Positions 21,076 through 30,317 of a DNA stretch of 46,886 nucleotides are shown one piece after another. Source of the DNA: Isoetes engelmannii (lineage: Eukaryota > Streptophyta > Lycopodiopsida > Isoetales > Isoetaceae); NCBI GenBank assembly GCA_011763485.2, contig JAANSK020000022.1, positions 1 to 46,886 on the forward strand, in the 5' to 3' direction. The notes below the pieces were generated by a model, which was not told where the DNA came from, did no database searches, and worked only from the letters and a program-made list of their open reading frames with translations. Both the position numbers and the translations under genes were made by a program. Position 1 is the stretch's first letter. The number at the start of each line of letters is the position of its first letter.

Positions 21076-22782
21076 CTAATCCATGGGGATAGGTTCCTCT
21101 TCCTCGTCGCTCAGCGCGTGTTCGATTCGAACCGGTTCATCGTCATCAGTATCCGGCATCAGTGTGTCGACCGTTTCGGGATCGTCGAGCGCGTCGAGCC
21201 GCTCTTCGAGAACCTCGCAGAGCTTCATCCCCTCGTCAGTCGGCTGCAGCTGATAGAGCCGTTTGGCTTCCTCGAGGGCGGTTTCCAGGTACAGGGCCTG
21301 TACGTCCACATCCCCGAGATCCGGCAGTTGCGCTTCAACCGCCGGGGCGATGCCCTTCTGCCATTCCGGGGTCAGCATCGACAGGATGGACGCCGCATTG
21401 GCTTCCGGACGCTGCCGGATGACCCGGGCGAGCGTCTTCACGGGTTCCGGCATCAGCTTGGTCGAGAACGCACTCGTTCGGGCAAAGTCGGGACGATCCA
21501 GCACCACGGCCGTCATCTTCATCGGCAGGGATAGCCCGTGATAGATCGGCCGGGTGGCGCGGACACTCCGCGGCTTGTACTCATCCGCCTTCAAGCCCCT
21601 ACGCTGCATCTCCGCGACGAACGCCTCTGCATAGCTGCCGGTCAGGCTGGCGGCCAGCTTCTTGATCCAGTCGAGGTACTTGGCGCTGTCGTCGATGCTC
21701 ATGTTCTCCATGCGACCGAGTACCCACTCGCCCGCCATCGGAGCATCGTCCCGGAGCTTCTGCATCGCTTCATCCCCGGCAGCCAATACGAACTCGTCAG
21801 GGTCGATCCCTTCGGGAAGCTGGGCAACCCTGATCGTGTGCCGCGGCTTGGCCCTTGGCATCAGAACTTCGAGCGCACTCAGCGTCGCCTTCAAGCCGGC
21901 GGCGTCAGGATCGAACATCAGGACGATGGTCGAGTGCCGGGCCAGCAACGAGTCCGCCTGCGCCTGCGACATGGCCGAGCCGCAGACCGCATTGGACGGG
22001 AATCCGTGGATGTTGCAGACCAGGGAGTCCATGTACCCCTCATGGACGCACACCACCGGCGCGCTCGCAGCGATGTCCCCGACGCCGTAGAGCTGGTTGG
22101 CTTTCACGTACAGGGGGCTTTCGGAGCTGTTCAGGTACTTGGGTCCTGAGCCGCCCAGCTGCCGGCCGCCGAAGCCGATGACCGTTCCTGATGAATTGCG
22201 GATCGGGAAGATGAGGCGATCGCGCAGCAGCCAGCGGTAGCGCCCCTCATCGTCCTTCGTCGCGATACCGGCGGCGTATGCCTCCGACCCCCGAACGCCC
22301 TCAACCTGGTAGCGTGCCGGCGCGTAGCCCAGCTCGTACATCTCCGCATGCGCCCGGGACACGCCGCGTGACGCCAGGTACTCGAGCACCCGAGGGGCCT
22401 TCATCAGCTCCGATCGGTAGAAGCCATGGGCCTTGATCAAGGCTTCCTTCAGCGGCTTCAGCTGCTCGATCCGCGCGACGTCTTCCTGCCGAGATGGCGG
22501 CGGTGGCAATCCCACCCGCTGACCCAGCATCCGGATGGCTTCCGGGAATGGTTGCCCGTTGTACTTCTCCATCCACTGGGCCGCATTCCCGGAGGCGCCG
22601 CAGCCGTGGCAGTAGTACAGCTGCTTCTGGGGCGACACCATGAAGCTCGGGGTCCGTTCGTTGTGGAACGGGCACAGCGCCTTGTACTCCTTCCCTGAGC
22701 GCTTCAGCTGAACGGTCTCGCCGATGAGTTCAACGAGGTCGACTCGCTGAAGCACCTCATCGATGTACTCGTTTGGGATCAC
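21076..22782 (-). CDS. dnaG: DnaG-type primase, 568 aa
   Basis: CHC2 zinc-binding domain: C37, H40, C58, C61. The Toprim core carries EGYMD (248-252) with the catalytic Glu, and FDPDAAG with D291 and D293, here DPD rather than the usual DGD. The last ~150 residues, which in host DnaG bind DnaB, are divergent and end in a very acidic tail (DTDDDE ... DEEEEP). It synthesises RNA primers at the fork. It ends an operon with the sliding clamp and a one-TM protein. Divergence from host DnaG implies replicon-specific partners. Confidence 0.95.
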   Translation of the reverse strand: MIPNEYIDEVLQRVDLVELIGETVQLKRSGKEYKALCPFHNERTPSFMVSPQKQLYYCHGCGASGNAAQWMEKYNGQPFPEAIRMLGQRVGLPPPPSRQEDVARIEQLKPLKEALIKAHGFYRSELMKAPRVLEYLASRGVSRAHAEMYELGYAPARYQVEGVRGSEAYAAGIATKDDEGRYRWLLRDRLIFPIRNSSGTVIGFGGRQLGGSGPKYLNSSESPLYVKANQLYGVGDIAASAPVVCVHEGYMDSLVCNIHGFPSNAVCGSAMSQAQADSLLARHSTIVLMFDPDAAGLKATLSALEVLMPRAKPRHTIRVAQLPEGIDPDEFVLAAGDEAMQKLRDDAPMAGEWVLGRMENMSIDDSAKYLDWIKKLAASLTGSYAEAFVAEMQRRGLKADEYKPRSVRATRPIYHGLSLPMKMTAVVLDRPDFARTSAFSTKLMPEPVKTLARVIRQRPEANAASILSMLTPEWQKGIAPAVEAQLPDLGDVDVQALYLETALEEAKRLYQLQPTDEGMKLCEVLEERLDALDDPETVDTLMPDTDDDEPVRIEHALSDEEEEPIPMD

Positions 22783-22866
22783 ATCCGCTCCGGACCGGGT
22801 TCTGCTGCCCCAGGCACGGGGCGATCTGCCTCTACCACTGCCGGGCGTCTCCGCCCGCCATGCCGC

Positions 22867-23178
22867 CTACTTCGTGTTCAACACATCTTCGATCGCGGCC
22901 GCGCCGTCGATCTTCGCTGCATCCAGGGCTGCCGGCGACATCAGCTTCATGACCAGCACGACCAGCATGCCCGCCATTCCGAGGAAGACCGTCAGGTAGA
23001 ACGCGCGCAGCAGGATCGATTTCGCCCCCAGCATCTTCCGGACATTGCCGAGATAGGTGCTCTCGTCGACCCGTTCGTCGTTCTCCTGGGGGATCACCGG
23101 CTCCACGGGCGCCGGCGCGGCCATCGGCTCGTCAAGACGGATGCGCTCGACCCGCTTGAAATCGTCGGTTGGGTTCAT
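22867..23178 (-). CDS. Single-TM protein between clamp and primase, 103 aa
   Basis: Acidic, Pro-rich N terminus (residues 1-40), one transmembrane helix around 58-82 (LLRAFYLTVFLGMAGMLVVLV), short C-terminal tail. Three bases separate the clamp stop and this ATG. Being locked between two replisome genes, it might tether replication proteins to the membrane (inference). No family recognised. Confidence 0.7.
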   Translation of the reverse strand: MNPTDDFKRVERIRLDEPMAAPAPVEPVIPQENDERVDESTYLGNVRKMLGAKSILLRAFYLTVFLGMAGMLVVLVMKLMSPAALDAAKIDGAAAIEDVLNTK

Positions 23179-23181
23179 GGC

Positions 23182-24435
23182 TCAGATGTTCGTCGGCATG
23201 ATGACCATCAGGCCCTGCATGCCTTCGGTCTCCACGTGGATGTGGGGGACTCGGGTCGAACCCTCGAAACGGATCGACGTGAATTCCAGATCGGCGCGCA
23301 TCGGCACGCCGAGGATGTCGGACACCAGCATGATGCCTCCCGGCATCGATCCGACCATGGTTGATTCGTCCAGGGGGACCTGGGCTTCCATGGCGCCGCG
23401 CCCTTCCGGCACCAGCATCACTCCCTCGCCTTCGGACCGGAACCGAACACCCTGCTTGCCGACATCATCGCCGGTGAGAATCGGCATGGCCGTGAGCAGG
23501 TGCTTCACGTCTGCCTTGTTCAGGGTGACCGACCATTCCGGCTCGAACCGGGCCAAGATCCGCTCGAGGTTCGGGAGCCGGCCCGAGGTCGTCCGCAAGG
23601 CATAGCTCACATGGCCGATGGTGACCAGGATCTGGGTCTGGGAGAACGCCATCTCGATGGTCGCCTCCTCGTTGACGATCTGGTCTCCCAACCCCTGCAG
23701 CAGAATGTCCGCCTGGCTCATGTGGATCGACCAGGTGCCCACCGGCACCCTGGTTTCGGACACGCAGTACCGGGAAGCGCAGGTATTCGCCACGCCGACC
23801 ACCCAGAGGCGCTCGCCGTCGGACTCGAAGAACAGGTTCGTGTAGTTCGCGCTGTTGGTCTTGGCCTTCGCGCAGAGCAGCGCGCGACGCATCGCCGCCA
23901 GGAATGCCTGCTGCTGCACGACCACCATCTGGCCTTCCTGACGGCACTGACGCTCGCGGTTGATCGCTTCGACGTTCATCGACATGGCATCGGGCACCAA
24001 CGCAAAGCTGCCCCGGTAGTTGCTGGCCTTCGACTTGATCTGCAGGTCACAGAAGACCGGCTCGCCTGCGTCGTTCGTCGCAACCCCCAGCAGGGCCTGC
24101 GAATCCAGGGTGTCGAGCGGATAGGTTGCCAGCGACTTCAGCATCCGGTTCCCGCGCACGACGATGGATTCCGAAAGGGCCATGCCCAACGGGGTCGAGC
24201 AGGACAGATGCGGCCCCGACGTGGCGACGATTCGAGCCGTGGCCGCGTCTCCCTGGATGAAGGCGATGTTCGCGCCGTCCTTGTTGATCGGCGCCTGAAC
24301 CCGGCGCAGTGCGCCGAGGAGGGTCCCAACCTCGGTGGAAATGACCGAACGACGCCCGGCATTGGTGCTTTCCGCGCCCCCGGCCCGCTTGAAATTGGTG
24401 TCGCCAGCGTGGCTGGCTGCTGCGGAACGGGTCAT
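23182..24435 (-). CDS. dnaN-like: Divergent DNA polymerase III sliding clamp (beta-like), 417 aa
   Basis: The last residues GLMVIMPTNI match the conserved DnaN C terminus (VMPM). SGRLPNLERIL corresponds to the domain 3 G-x-FPDYE-R motif, and ESDGERLWVVGVANTCASRY to a domain 2 strand. It is about 50 residues longer than DnaN, including a disordered N-terminal extension of ~28 residues. AAGGATGATTTC precedes the ATG. First gene of the clamp-TM-primase operon. The assignment is by motif; overall identity must be low. Confidence 0.75.
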   Translation of the reverse strand: MTRSAAASHAGDTNFKRAGGAESTNAGRRSVISTEVGTLLGALRRVQAPINKDGANIAFIQGDAATARIVATSGPHLSCSTPLGMALSESIVVRGNRMLKSLATYPLDTLDSQALLGVATNDAGEPVFCDLQIKSKASNYRGSFALVPDAMSMNVEAINRERQCRQEGQMVVVQQQAFLAAMRRALLCAKAKTNSANYTNLFFESDGERLWVVGVANTCASRYCVSETRVPVGTWSIHMSQADILLQGLGDQIVNEEATIEMAFSQTQILVTIGHVSYALRTTSGRLPNLERILARFEPEWSVTLNKADVKHLLTAMPILTGDDVGKQGVRFRSEGEGVMLVPEGRGAMEAQVPLDESTMVGSMPGGIMLVSDILGVPMRADLEFTSIRFEGSTRVPHIHVETEGMQGLMVIMPTNI

Positions 24436-24497
24436 GAAATCATCCTTGAATCAGGGCCTTGCATTGGCCGGGAAATCAGAAAAAGCGACTGCCAGCA

Positions 24498-24526
24498 TTG
24501 AGGTCTGCATTGGCATATTGTACAAT
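24498..24526. promoter_or_regulatory. Divergent TACAAT promoter with ATTGTACAAT palindrome
   Basis: For recD2: TTGAGG (24498-24503), 17 nt, TACAAT (24521-24526). The box lies in the perfect palindrome ATTGTACAAT (24517-24526), so the minus strand carries the same -10 toward the clamp operon. One regulator could switch both. Confidence 0.65.
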
Positions 24527-24564
24527 GAGCCATCGCAGGACGGAAGTAAATCGGGAGGTGCAGC

Positions 24565-24585
24565 ATGGAAAGTGACAGCAAATGA
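24565..24585 (+). CDS. Six-codon leader peptide before recD2
   Basis: Encodes MESDSK with a strong GGGAGGTG site; its TGA overlaps the recD2 ATG (ATGA). RecD2 has no better ribosome site of its own, so its translation probably depends on re-initiation. Confidence 0.5.
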   Translation: MESDSK

Positions 24586-26795
24586 GTGACCTGACCCCTT
24601 TCTCGGGCAAGGTCCGCAATGTGCGTTTCGTGAACAAGGAAAATGGTTTCACGATCTGTGAAGTCGACGACGCGAAGCTCGGCTCCATCACCATCAAGGG
24701 CGAATGCCCTCCCCTCTCCCGCGGCATCGCCGTCGCCGGGCTCGGCATCGAGTCCAAGGACCCCAAGTGGGGCGTCCAGATCCAGGTCAAGGAAATCAAG
24801 ATTTCCGACCCCTCGACCCGCGACGGCATCGAGATCTACCTGACCGATCAGGTCGACGGCATCGGCCCGGTCATGGCCAAGACGCTGGTCAGGGCCTTCG
24901 GCGACAAGACCCTCGAGATCATCCGCAACCACCCGGAGCGCGTTCGTGAGGTGCCCGGCATCGGCCCCAAGCGTGCCCAGGCGATCTCCGAAGCAGCCCG
25001 CGCCCTCGTCGAGGTGGAGAAGGTCATGACCTTCCTCCTCAAGTACGGCATCACCGGCGGCGTCGCCATGAAGCTGTTCCGCGAATACGGCACCAAGACC
25101 CTCGATCGCGTCCAGCAGGACCCCTGGATCACCGCCGACCACATCGACGGCATCGGCTTCCTGACCGCCGACCGCATGGCGGCCGCGCTCGGCATGGGCG
25201 GCACCCACCCGGGCCGCACCCGGGCCGGCCTCATCTACTCGCTCAAGCAAGCTGAATCCGAAGGGCACACCGGCCTGAACAAGCTCGATGTCCTGGTAGA
25301 AACGGCGAAGCTGCTGGAGCTGCAGGCCTCTGACCCTGCCATCTCACGCCGGCTGGAAGAGCTCATCCTCGCCAAGGAGGTGATGAACACCAACATCCGG
25401 GCCCGCAGCACCGGCCAGGAAGGTCCGTTCATCCAGCGCATCATCACCGGCCGCAAGGAAGCCCGGCTCGGCGACCGCCTGCGCGAGCTGGTCGACTCCG
25501 CGGATCTCCCGTGGAGCCTCAAGGAGATGCGGGTGACCCTCGCCTCCGCCCTTACTCGTCTCCCCTACAAGCTCTCTGAAGACCAGGAAGCGGCCCTTTC
25601 CCGCATGGTCAACTCGCCGATTTCGGTACTGACCGGCGGCCCGGGTACCGGCAAGACGACGCTGCTCGGCCTGTTCCTGTCCACCGTGAAAGAGCTCTAC
25701 CCCCGGATGCCGGTGGCCCTCTGCGCCCCGACCGGCAAGGCCGCGCAGCGGATGAAGGAATCCGTCGGCGGCATCTACGAGGCGATGACCACCCATCGCC
25801 TGCTCGGCGCCGGGCAGGGCACCGGCGGCAAGACGTCCTACAACAAGGACAACCCGTTGCCGCATCGCCTGATCGTGGCGGACGAGTCGTCCATGTACGA
25901 CATCCATCTGATGTACGCCCTCGCTGACGCTATCGACGACGGCGCCTGCCTGATCATCGTCGGTGACATCGACCAGCTGCCGTCGATCGGTCCGGGCTCG
26001 GTTCTCGGTGACCTGATCGCCTCCGGCATCTTCCCGGTCTCCCGCCTGACCGCCATTCACCGCCAGGCTGCGCTCAGCAAGATCATCACCAACGCCCACG
26101 CGATCAACACCGGCGACGCCAGCCGCATCGAGACCGGTGCGGACTTCGAGATCATCCGGACCAAGGAGAGCGAGGAAGCCCAGGAATCCTGCCTGGCCAC
26201 CTACTCGCGACTGATGGCCCAAGGCGTCAAGCCGGAGGACATCATGGTCCTGACCTCCGGCCACAAGGCGGCGACCGGCACCATCGAGGTCAACGAGGCC
26301 TTGCGCGCCCGCTTCAACCCGGCTCCCCAGAAAACCATGAAGTTCGGAAAGACGATCTTCGGGGTCGGCGATCGGGTGATCGTGACCAAGAACAACTACA
26401 AGCTCGACGTTCGTAACGGCCAGCTCGGCATGGTCACGGACATCGACTACGACAACAACATCCTGATCGCCGACATCGAAGGTGTTCGCGTCGACTTCCC
26501 CAAGTCGACCCTGATGGATCTGCGCCACGGCTACTGCATCACGATCCACAAGAGCCAGGGCAGCCAGGCGCCCTACGTGATCATGCTGGTCGACAAGGCC
26601 CACTACATGCTGCTGGAGCGCACCCTGGTGTACACCGGCATCACCCGCGCCTCGAAGCACTGCATCGTCATCTCCAAGGAGAACTCGCTGGAGCATGCCG
26701 TCAAGAACAAGCGCGCCCGCGACCGCCGGACCGCCCTGTTCTCACATCTCACCGCAGCGGGGCATGTACCCGGAATCGCTCGCGCGGCGGCCTGA
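24582..26795 (+). CDS. recD2: RecD2-type helicase, 737 aa
   Basis: N-terminal OB-like domain, then tandem helix-hairpin-helix motifs (DGIGPVMAKTLVR 92-104; VPGIGPKRAQAI 124-135). SF1B core: Walker A GGPGTGKT (352-359), motif II VADES with D434 and E435, GDIDQLPSIGPG (motif III), and a C-terminal UvrD-like part with TIHKSQGS. The length and HhH tandem are typical of RecD2, a 5'-3' helicase independent of RecBC. It is divergent from the clamp/primase operon, with which it likely works at forks. Confidence 0.95.
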   Translation: MSDLTPFSGKVRNVRFVNKENGFTICEVDDAKLGSITIKGECPPLSRGIAVAGLGIESKDPKWGVQIQVKEIKISDPSTRDGIEIYLTDQVDGIGPVMAKTLVRAFGDKTLEIIRNHPERVREVPGIGPKRAQAISEAARALVEVEKVMTFLLKYGITGGVAMKLFREYGTKTLDRVQQDPWITADHIDGIGFLTADRMAAALGMGGTHPGRTRAGLIYSLKQAESEGHTGLNKLDVLVETAKLLELQASDPAISRRLEELILAKEVMNTNIRARSTGQEGPFIQRIITGRKEARLGDRLRELVDSADLPWSLKEMRVTLASALTRLPYKLSEDQEAALSRMVNSPISVLTGGPGTGKTTLLGLFLSTVKELYPRMPVALCAPTGKAAQRMKESVGGIYEAMTTHRLLGAGQGTGGKTSYNKDNPLPHRLIVADESSMYDIHLMYALADAIDDGACLIIVGDIDQLPSIGPGSVLGDLIASGIFPVSRLTAIHRQAALSKIITNAHAINTGDASRIETGADFEIIRTKESEEAQESCLATYSRLMAQGVKPEDIMVLTSGHKAATGTIEVNEALRARFNPAPQKTMKFGKTIFGVGDRVIVTKNNYKLDVRNGQLGMVTDIDYDNNILIADIEGVRVDFPKSTLMDLRHGYCITIHKSQGSQAPYVIMLVDKAHYMLLERTLVYTGITRASKHCIVISKENSLEHAVKNKRARDRRTALFSHLTAAGHVPGIARAAA

Positions 26796-26851
26796 TCCTA
26801 ACGCTTCAAACTGCTGATCGGCTTGATTTTTTCCCGGCTATTGGCTTAATA

Positions 26852-26857
26852 TACAAT
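26852..26857 (+). promoter_or_regulatory. TACAAT box for the 26881-27859 operon
   Basis: TATACAAT is followed after two bases by GTCAACCAG and CAGGAGG, so the GTCAAC string is retained near the transcript start but at shorter spacing than in the cassettes. Confidence 0.6.
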
Positions 26858-26880
26858 AGGTCAACCAGTCAGGAGGCAGC

Positions 26881-27147
26881 ATGTACTTGAAAGTTCTGTT
26901 CGGTCAGTACAAGGACCCCGGCGCTGCGCCGGAAGCTCTGGAAGTCGTCGATTCCTTCACCGCCGAGGACAACGGCGAGCTGATCGGCACCCTGTTCGCA
27001 AAGCACGCCGCCAACAACTCCCTCCGTGCGGTCGCCTGGTTCGACGTCTCGCTTCCCCCCGATGCGTTCAAGGTCATCCAGCAGCGCCTGAATGGCGCTC
27101 CGCTGATCGCCGCATCTGCTTTCAAGGCCGTGGAAGGTGGCGAATGA
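26881..27147 (+). CDS. Hypothetical protein, 88 aa
   Basis: Starts MYLKVLFGQYKDPGAAPE behind CAGGAGGCAGC. Small alpha/beta protein; its stop overlaps the next start (ATGA). Not recognised. Confidence 0.75.
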   Translation: MYLKVLFGQYKDPGAAPEALEVVDSFTAEDNGELIGTLFAKHAANNSLRAVAWFDVSLPPDAFKVIQQRLNGAPLIAASAFKAVEGGE

Positions 27148-27593
27148 AGGCCTGGAAGGATGTCGCCGAAGCGGTCCGCGCAGGCCTGACCCTCGCGGTC
27201 GAGTTCAAGAAGCCCGTCGAAGACCAGGAAGGCTATCTGGAGGCCGGCATGCGCGGTGTCATCCTCTCCTGCTGCGATGAAGACGACAGCCTGATCAGCT
27301 TCACCGTCGATCTTTCGGCTCACGAGGCATTCAACGCCGCCTTCGAGAAAAGCAACTACTTCGACAAGAACGGCTTTGCCACCCTGACCGCCCGCCAGGC
27401 CGGCTACTACCCGAAGGGCAACCGCGAGAGTTTCTGGACGGACAGGAACGACACCCCGGAGGGCCTGGTCGCCTTCCTCGACAGCGGCGCGGCCAATCTC
27501 TACCTGGAGTACGTGGCCGCAGCTCAGGCCACCTCCTACGTCCACTGGCTGGAAGCTCAGGTTCGGGAACACCGCGCCCGCGCGAGCGTCTGA
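27144..27593 (+). CDS. Hypothetical protein, 149 aa
   Basis: Starts MKAWKDVAEAVRAGLTL. Beta-rich centre with CCDEDDSLISFTVDLS, then helices. Overlaps both neighbours by one to four bases, indicating a tight translational unit. Unknown function. Confidence 0.75.
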   Translation: MKAWKDVAEAVRAGLTLAVEFKKPVEDQEGYLEAGMRGVILSCCDEDDSLISFTVDLSAHEAFNAAFEKSNYFDKNGFATLTARQAGYYPKGNRESFWTDRNDTPEGLVAFLDSGAANLYLEYVAAAQATSYVHWLEAQVREHRARASV

Positions 27594-27859
27594 TGGACCA
27601 GTCGCGTATCGAGTCGCTGATCGAAGCGATCGTGAACATCGTGATCGGGTTCGTCGTGGCGATCGCCTCGCAGCTCGCGATCTTCCCGATGTTCGGCATC
27701 CACATCCCCTTCAGCGACAACCTGTGGATCGGCGCCTGGTTCACCCTGGTCAGCCTAATCCGCAGCTATGTCCTGCGTCGATGGTTCAACGCCCGCCTTC
27801 ACAAGGCGGCGCAGGCCTTGGCGCTGAAAGCCGCCGCCTCCCCGTCCACGGCCCCCTGA
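27593..27859 (+). CDS. DUF7220-like phage/plasmid membrane protein, 88 aa
   Basis: SLIEAIVNIVIGFVVAIASQ and FTLVSLIRSYVLRRWFN match the pattern I know for DUF7220: an N-terminal helix, a second helix ending with RSY and RR(W/L)FN. Two transmembrane helices, 88 residues, the family's usual size. Common in prophages; function unknown. Confidence 0.75.
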   Translation: MDQSRIESLIEAIVNIVIGFVVAIASQLAIFPMFGIHIPFSDNLWIGAWFTLVSLIRSYVLRRWFNARLHKAAQALALKAAASPSTAP

Positions 27860-27872
27860 GTGTCGTGCGAAG

Positions 27873-27879
27873 GGATACC
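27873..27879 (+). promoter_or_regulatory. GATACC box upstream of recJ
   Basis: GGATACC, nine bases, then an ATG (27889) that opens a 38-codon frame; recJ starts 143 nt after the box. Confidence 0.45.
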
Positions 27880-27888
27880 GCCTATCCA

Positions 27889-28005
27889 ATGTCCCCGGTG
27901 CGCCTAAGCCGCGTCCCGGGTGTGGGGCGGAGCCCCGCGGAAAACCCGCCGTTGCCGTTTCCTCGGCCAACCGCTGTGGCTTTTCACCCCTGCTCGATGC
28001 GCTGA
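27889..28005 (+). CDS. Possible leaderless 38-aa leader peptide upstream of recJ
   Basis: MSPVRLSRVPGVGRSPAE, Pro/Arg-rich, stops 16 nt before the recJ ATG. The GC-rich RNA here can fold, so it could be a translational attenuator. Evidence is only position relative to the GATACC box. Confidence 0.25.
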   Translation: MSPVRLSRVPGVGRSPAENPPLPFPRPTAVAFHPCSMR

Positions 28006-28021
28006 AGAGCCTAGGAAACTG

Positions 28022-29734
28022 ATGATGACCCCCAAGAAGCACATCCCCCTGTTCCGCCGCAGGAACCTGCTGAAGATGCCTCCCGGTTGGGGCCGCATGC
28101 CCCCGATGCTGGCGCAGCTCTATGCCTCCCGCGGCGCTCAGCCTCATGAAGCTCATCCCAAGATCGCTGACCTGGTGCCGGCATCCCAGCTCAAGGGAAT
28201 CGATGTGGCAGCCGGACGAATCGCTGATGCGGTCCAGGCGGGTGAGCTGATCGTCTGCGCCGGCGACTACGACTGTGACGGTGCCAGCGCGGCCAGCGTT
28301 TGCGTACTCGCTCTTCGGATGATGGGAGCGAAGGACCCTCGCTTTCTGGTCCCCGACCGGATCACGATGGGCTACGGCCTGTCTCCGAAGCTGGTCGACA
28401 TGGCCACGGACCTCAAGGCAACCCTGATCATCACCGTCGACAACGGGATCTCAGCCCATGCCGGTGTGGATCACGCCAATCGCAAGGGTGCCAGCGTCGT
28501 CGTCACCGATCATCACCTTGCGCCGGAGTCCCTTCCGAGCGCGGCTGCGATCGTCAACCCCAACCAGCCCGACTGCCCGTTCCCCTCCAAGAACATGGCC
28601 GGGGTCGGGGTCATCTTTTCGACCATGCTTGCCACGCGCAGGGTGCTCCGTGAACGGGGCTGGTTCGAGACACGACCGGAGGCCAACCTGTCCTCGCTCC
28701 TGGATCTGGTGGCCATCGGCACCATCGCCGACGTCGTGAAGCTCGACTACAACAACCGCGTTCTGGTCGAGGCCGGTCTATCCCAGATGCGCAAGGGACC
28801 GCTCCGTCCCGGTCTTCAGGCCTTGTTCGAGGTGGCCAAGATCGAGCCCCAGTTCCTGGTCTCCTCGGACATTGCCTTCAAGGCAGCGCCGCGGATCAAC
28901 AGTGCCGGCCGTCTCGAGCACATGTCCGCCGGCATCGAGCTCCTGTGCTGTGACGACCTGTTCCGCGCTCGCGACATCGCCGCCCAGCTGAACGAGCTGA
29001 ACACGTCCCGCAAGGAGCTCCAAGCGCAGATGCAGGAACAGGCCACCGACCTGATGGTAGACATCCCCAAGGATGTCGTCGGTCTGGCGCTTCACTCCGA
29101 GCACTGGCACGAAGGCGTCGTGGGACTGGTTGCCGGCCGGATCAAGGAACAGGAGTACCGCCCGACGATCGCTTTCGCCAAAGCCCATGAACCCGGCTTG
29201 TTAAAGGGGTCTGCCCGTTCGATTCCGGGCATCCACATCCGCGACATCCTCGCGAACATCAGCGCCAAGCATCCGGGCCTCATTCCGAAAATGGGTGGCC
29301 ACGCCATGGCGGCCGGGCTTTCCTGTCCGGAGCACCGCCTAGCGGAGTTCCAGCGAGCCTTCGACGCCGAATGCCGGGCGGCGGCCGACGAGGACATGCT
29401 CAAGCATGTGGTCGAGACCGACGGGCCGCTCTCCGCGGCCGACCTGAACCTGGAGACGGCCCAGCTGATCCAGTCGGGCGGCCCTTGGGGTCAGGGTTTC
29501 AGCCAGCCGCTGTTCGAAGGCCGCTTTCTGGTCAAGAAGGCGTCCCTGATGGGCAAGGAGTCCGAGCACGTCCGCTACACGCTGACCGATGGGGTCAACG
29601 AGGTGAATGCGGTCCACTTCTTCGCAGCCGAGGGCGCCCAGATGAAGGGATACCTCGATCTCGTGTACCAGCCCTCCATCAACCGCTGGCGCGGCGAAGA
29701 ATCGCTGCAGCTGCTCATCGAGCACGCCGGCTAG
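28022..29734 (+). CDS. recJ: RecJ-type single-strand DNA exonuclease, 570 aa
   Basis: DHH superfamily motifs: DYDCDG (D82, D84, D86), DNG (140-142), TDHH (163-165), later RINSAGR and the DHHA1 motif GGHAMAAG. RecJ degrades single-stranded DNA 5'-3' in recombination and repair. Length fits bacterial RecJ (~570-580). The ATG at 28022 has AGGAAACTG before it; the frame is open further upstream through the leader but lacks a ribosome site. Active-site residues appear intact. Confidence 0.95.
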   Translation: MMTPKKHIPLFRRRNLLKMPPGWGRMPPMLAQLYASRGAQPHEAHPKIADLVPASQLKGIDVAAGRIADAVQAGELIVCAGDYDCDGASAASVCVLALRMMGAKDPRFLVPDRITMGYGLSPKLVDMATDLKATLIITVDNGISAHAGVDHANRKGASVVVTDHHLAPESLPSAAAIVNPNQPDCPFPSKNMAGVGVIFSTMLATRRVLRERGWFETRPEANLSSLLDLVAIGTIADVVKLDYNNRVLVEAGLSQMRKGPLRPGLQALFEVAKIEPQFLVSSDIAFKAAPRINSAGRLEHMSAGIELLCCDDLFRARDIAAQLNELNTSRKELQAQMQEQATDLMVDIPKDVVGLALHSEHWHEGVVGLVAGRIKEQEYRPTIAFAKAHEPGLLKGSARSIPGIHIRDILANISAKHPGLIPKMGGHAMAAGLSCPEHRLAEFQRAFDAECRAAADEDMLKHVVETDGPLSAADLNLETAQLIQSGGPWGQGFSQPLFEGRFLVKKASLMGKESEHVRYTLTDGVNEVNAVHFFAAEGAQMKGYLDLVYQPSINRWRGEESLQLLIEHAG

Positions 29735-29856
29735 ACCTTTTCTCCCTTCATGTCCCTTCGTCTTCTTCACCCGCTGGCGCTCGCCAGCCGCGGCCTGCTG
29801 ACTGTGCCCTCATCTCCACCGCTTGTTCCGGTTTCATCCAGTGGTGGGTTCATCCG

Positions 29857-30174
29857 ATGAGAGCTCGTGCAGAGAAGTGCGCCTCCGAGTCGATCAGCGA
29901 GCGGCATCTGATGCGGGAACTCCGCAGCTTGAGAACCGCCCTACGGCACCTGACCGAGCAGAACCTGCTGTTCATCAACCAGATCGACACCACGATCGGC
30001 ACCGATCGAACGATGCCGCCTGAGGTCGGCAGGAAGCTCGCTGCGTTCTGCAACGATCTGGAAATGAAGACCGACCAGGTTCGGTTCTCCAAGCTCGGCG
30101 TCGACTTCCGGGATGACGACAAGCCCGCGCTGATCAAGCGGCTTCGCGCCGGCCGCGGCGTGAAGCTGTCCTGA
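29857..30174 (+). CDS. Hypothetical helical protein, 105 aa
   Basis: Starts MRARAEKCASESISER; an internal ATG (MRELRSLR) is an alternative. A helical, charged protein with a C-terminal ALIKRLRAGRGVKLS. Preceded by 122 nt after recJ with no recognisable promoter. Unknown. Confidence 0.55.
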   Translation: MRARAEKCASESISERHLMRELRSLRTALRHLTEQNLLFINQIDTTIGTDRTMPPEVGRKLAAFCNDLEMKTDQVRFSKLGVDFRDDDKPALIKRLRAGRGVKLS

Positions 30175-30282
30175 TCGCCTGGCGGTAGACGATTCGACGA
30201 ATCCTGATGGGCTGGAGTCTCCTCTTTCTGCTTTCGCGGATCAGGTCTACGATGACGCACAAATGGCGCCTTCGATTTGACG

Positions 30283-30317
30283 GGATACCGTCATCGAGAA
30301 CCTACTGAGGATGCCCG
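30283..30317 (+). promoter_or_regulatory. GATACC leader for the 35-aa gene
   Basis: GGATACC (30283-30289), GTCATC, then GAGAACCTACTGAGG before the ATG. The GTCAACAAC half is degenerate. Confidence 0.55.

Noticed and set aside
23500-26696. Long frames opposite the clamp (plus) and recD2 (minus)
   Set aside because: No start signals; recognised motifs lie on the other strand.
27920-28021. 5' extension of recJ upstream of 28022
   Set aside because: No ribosome site, Pro/Arg-rich unlike RecJ, while AGGAAACTG precedes the ATG at 28022 and the resulting 570-residue length fits the family.
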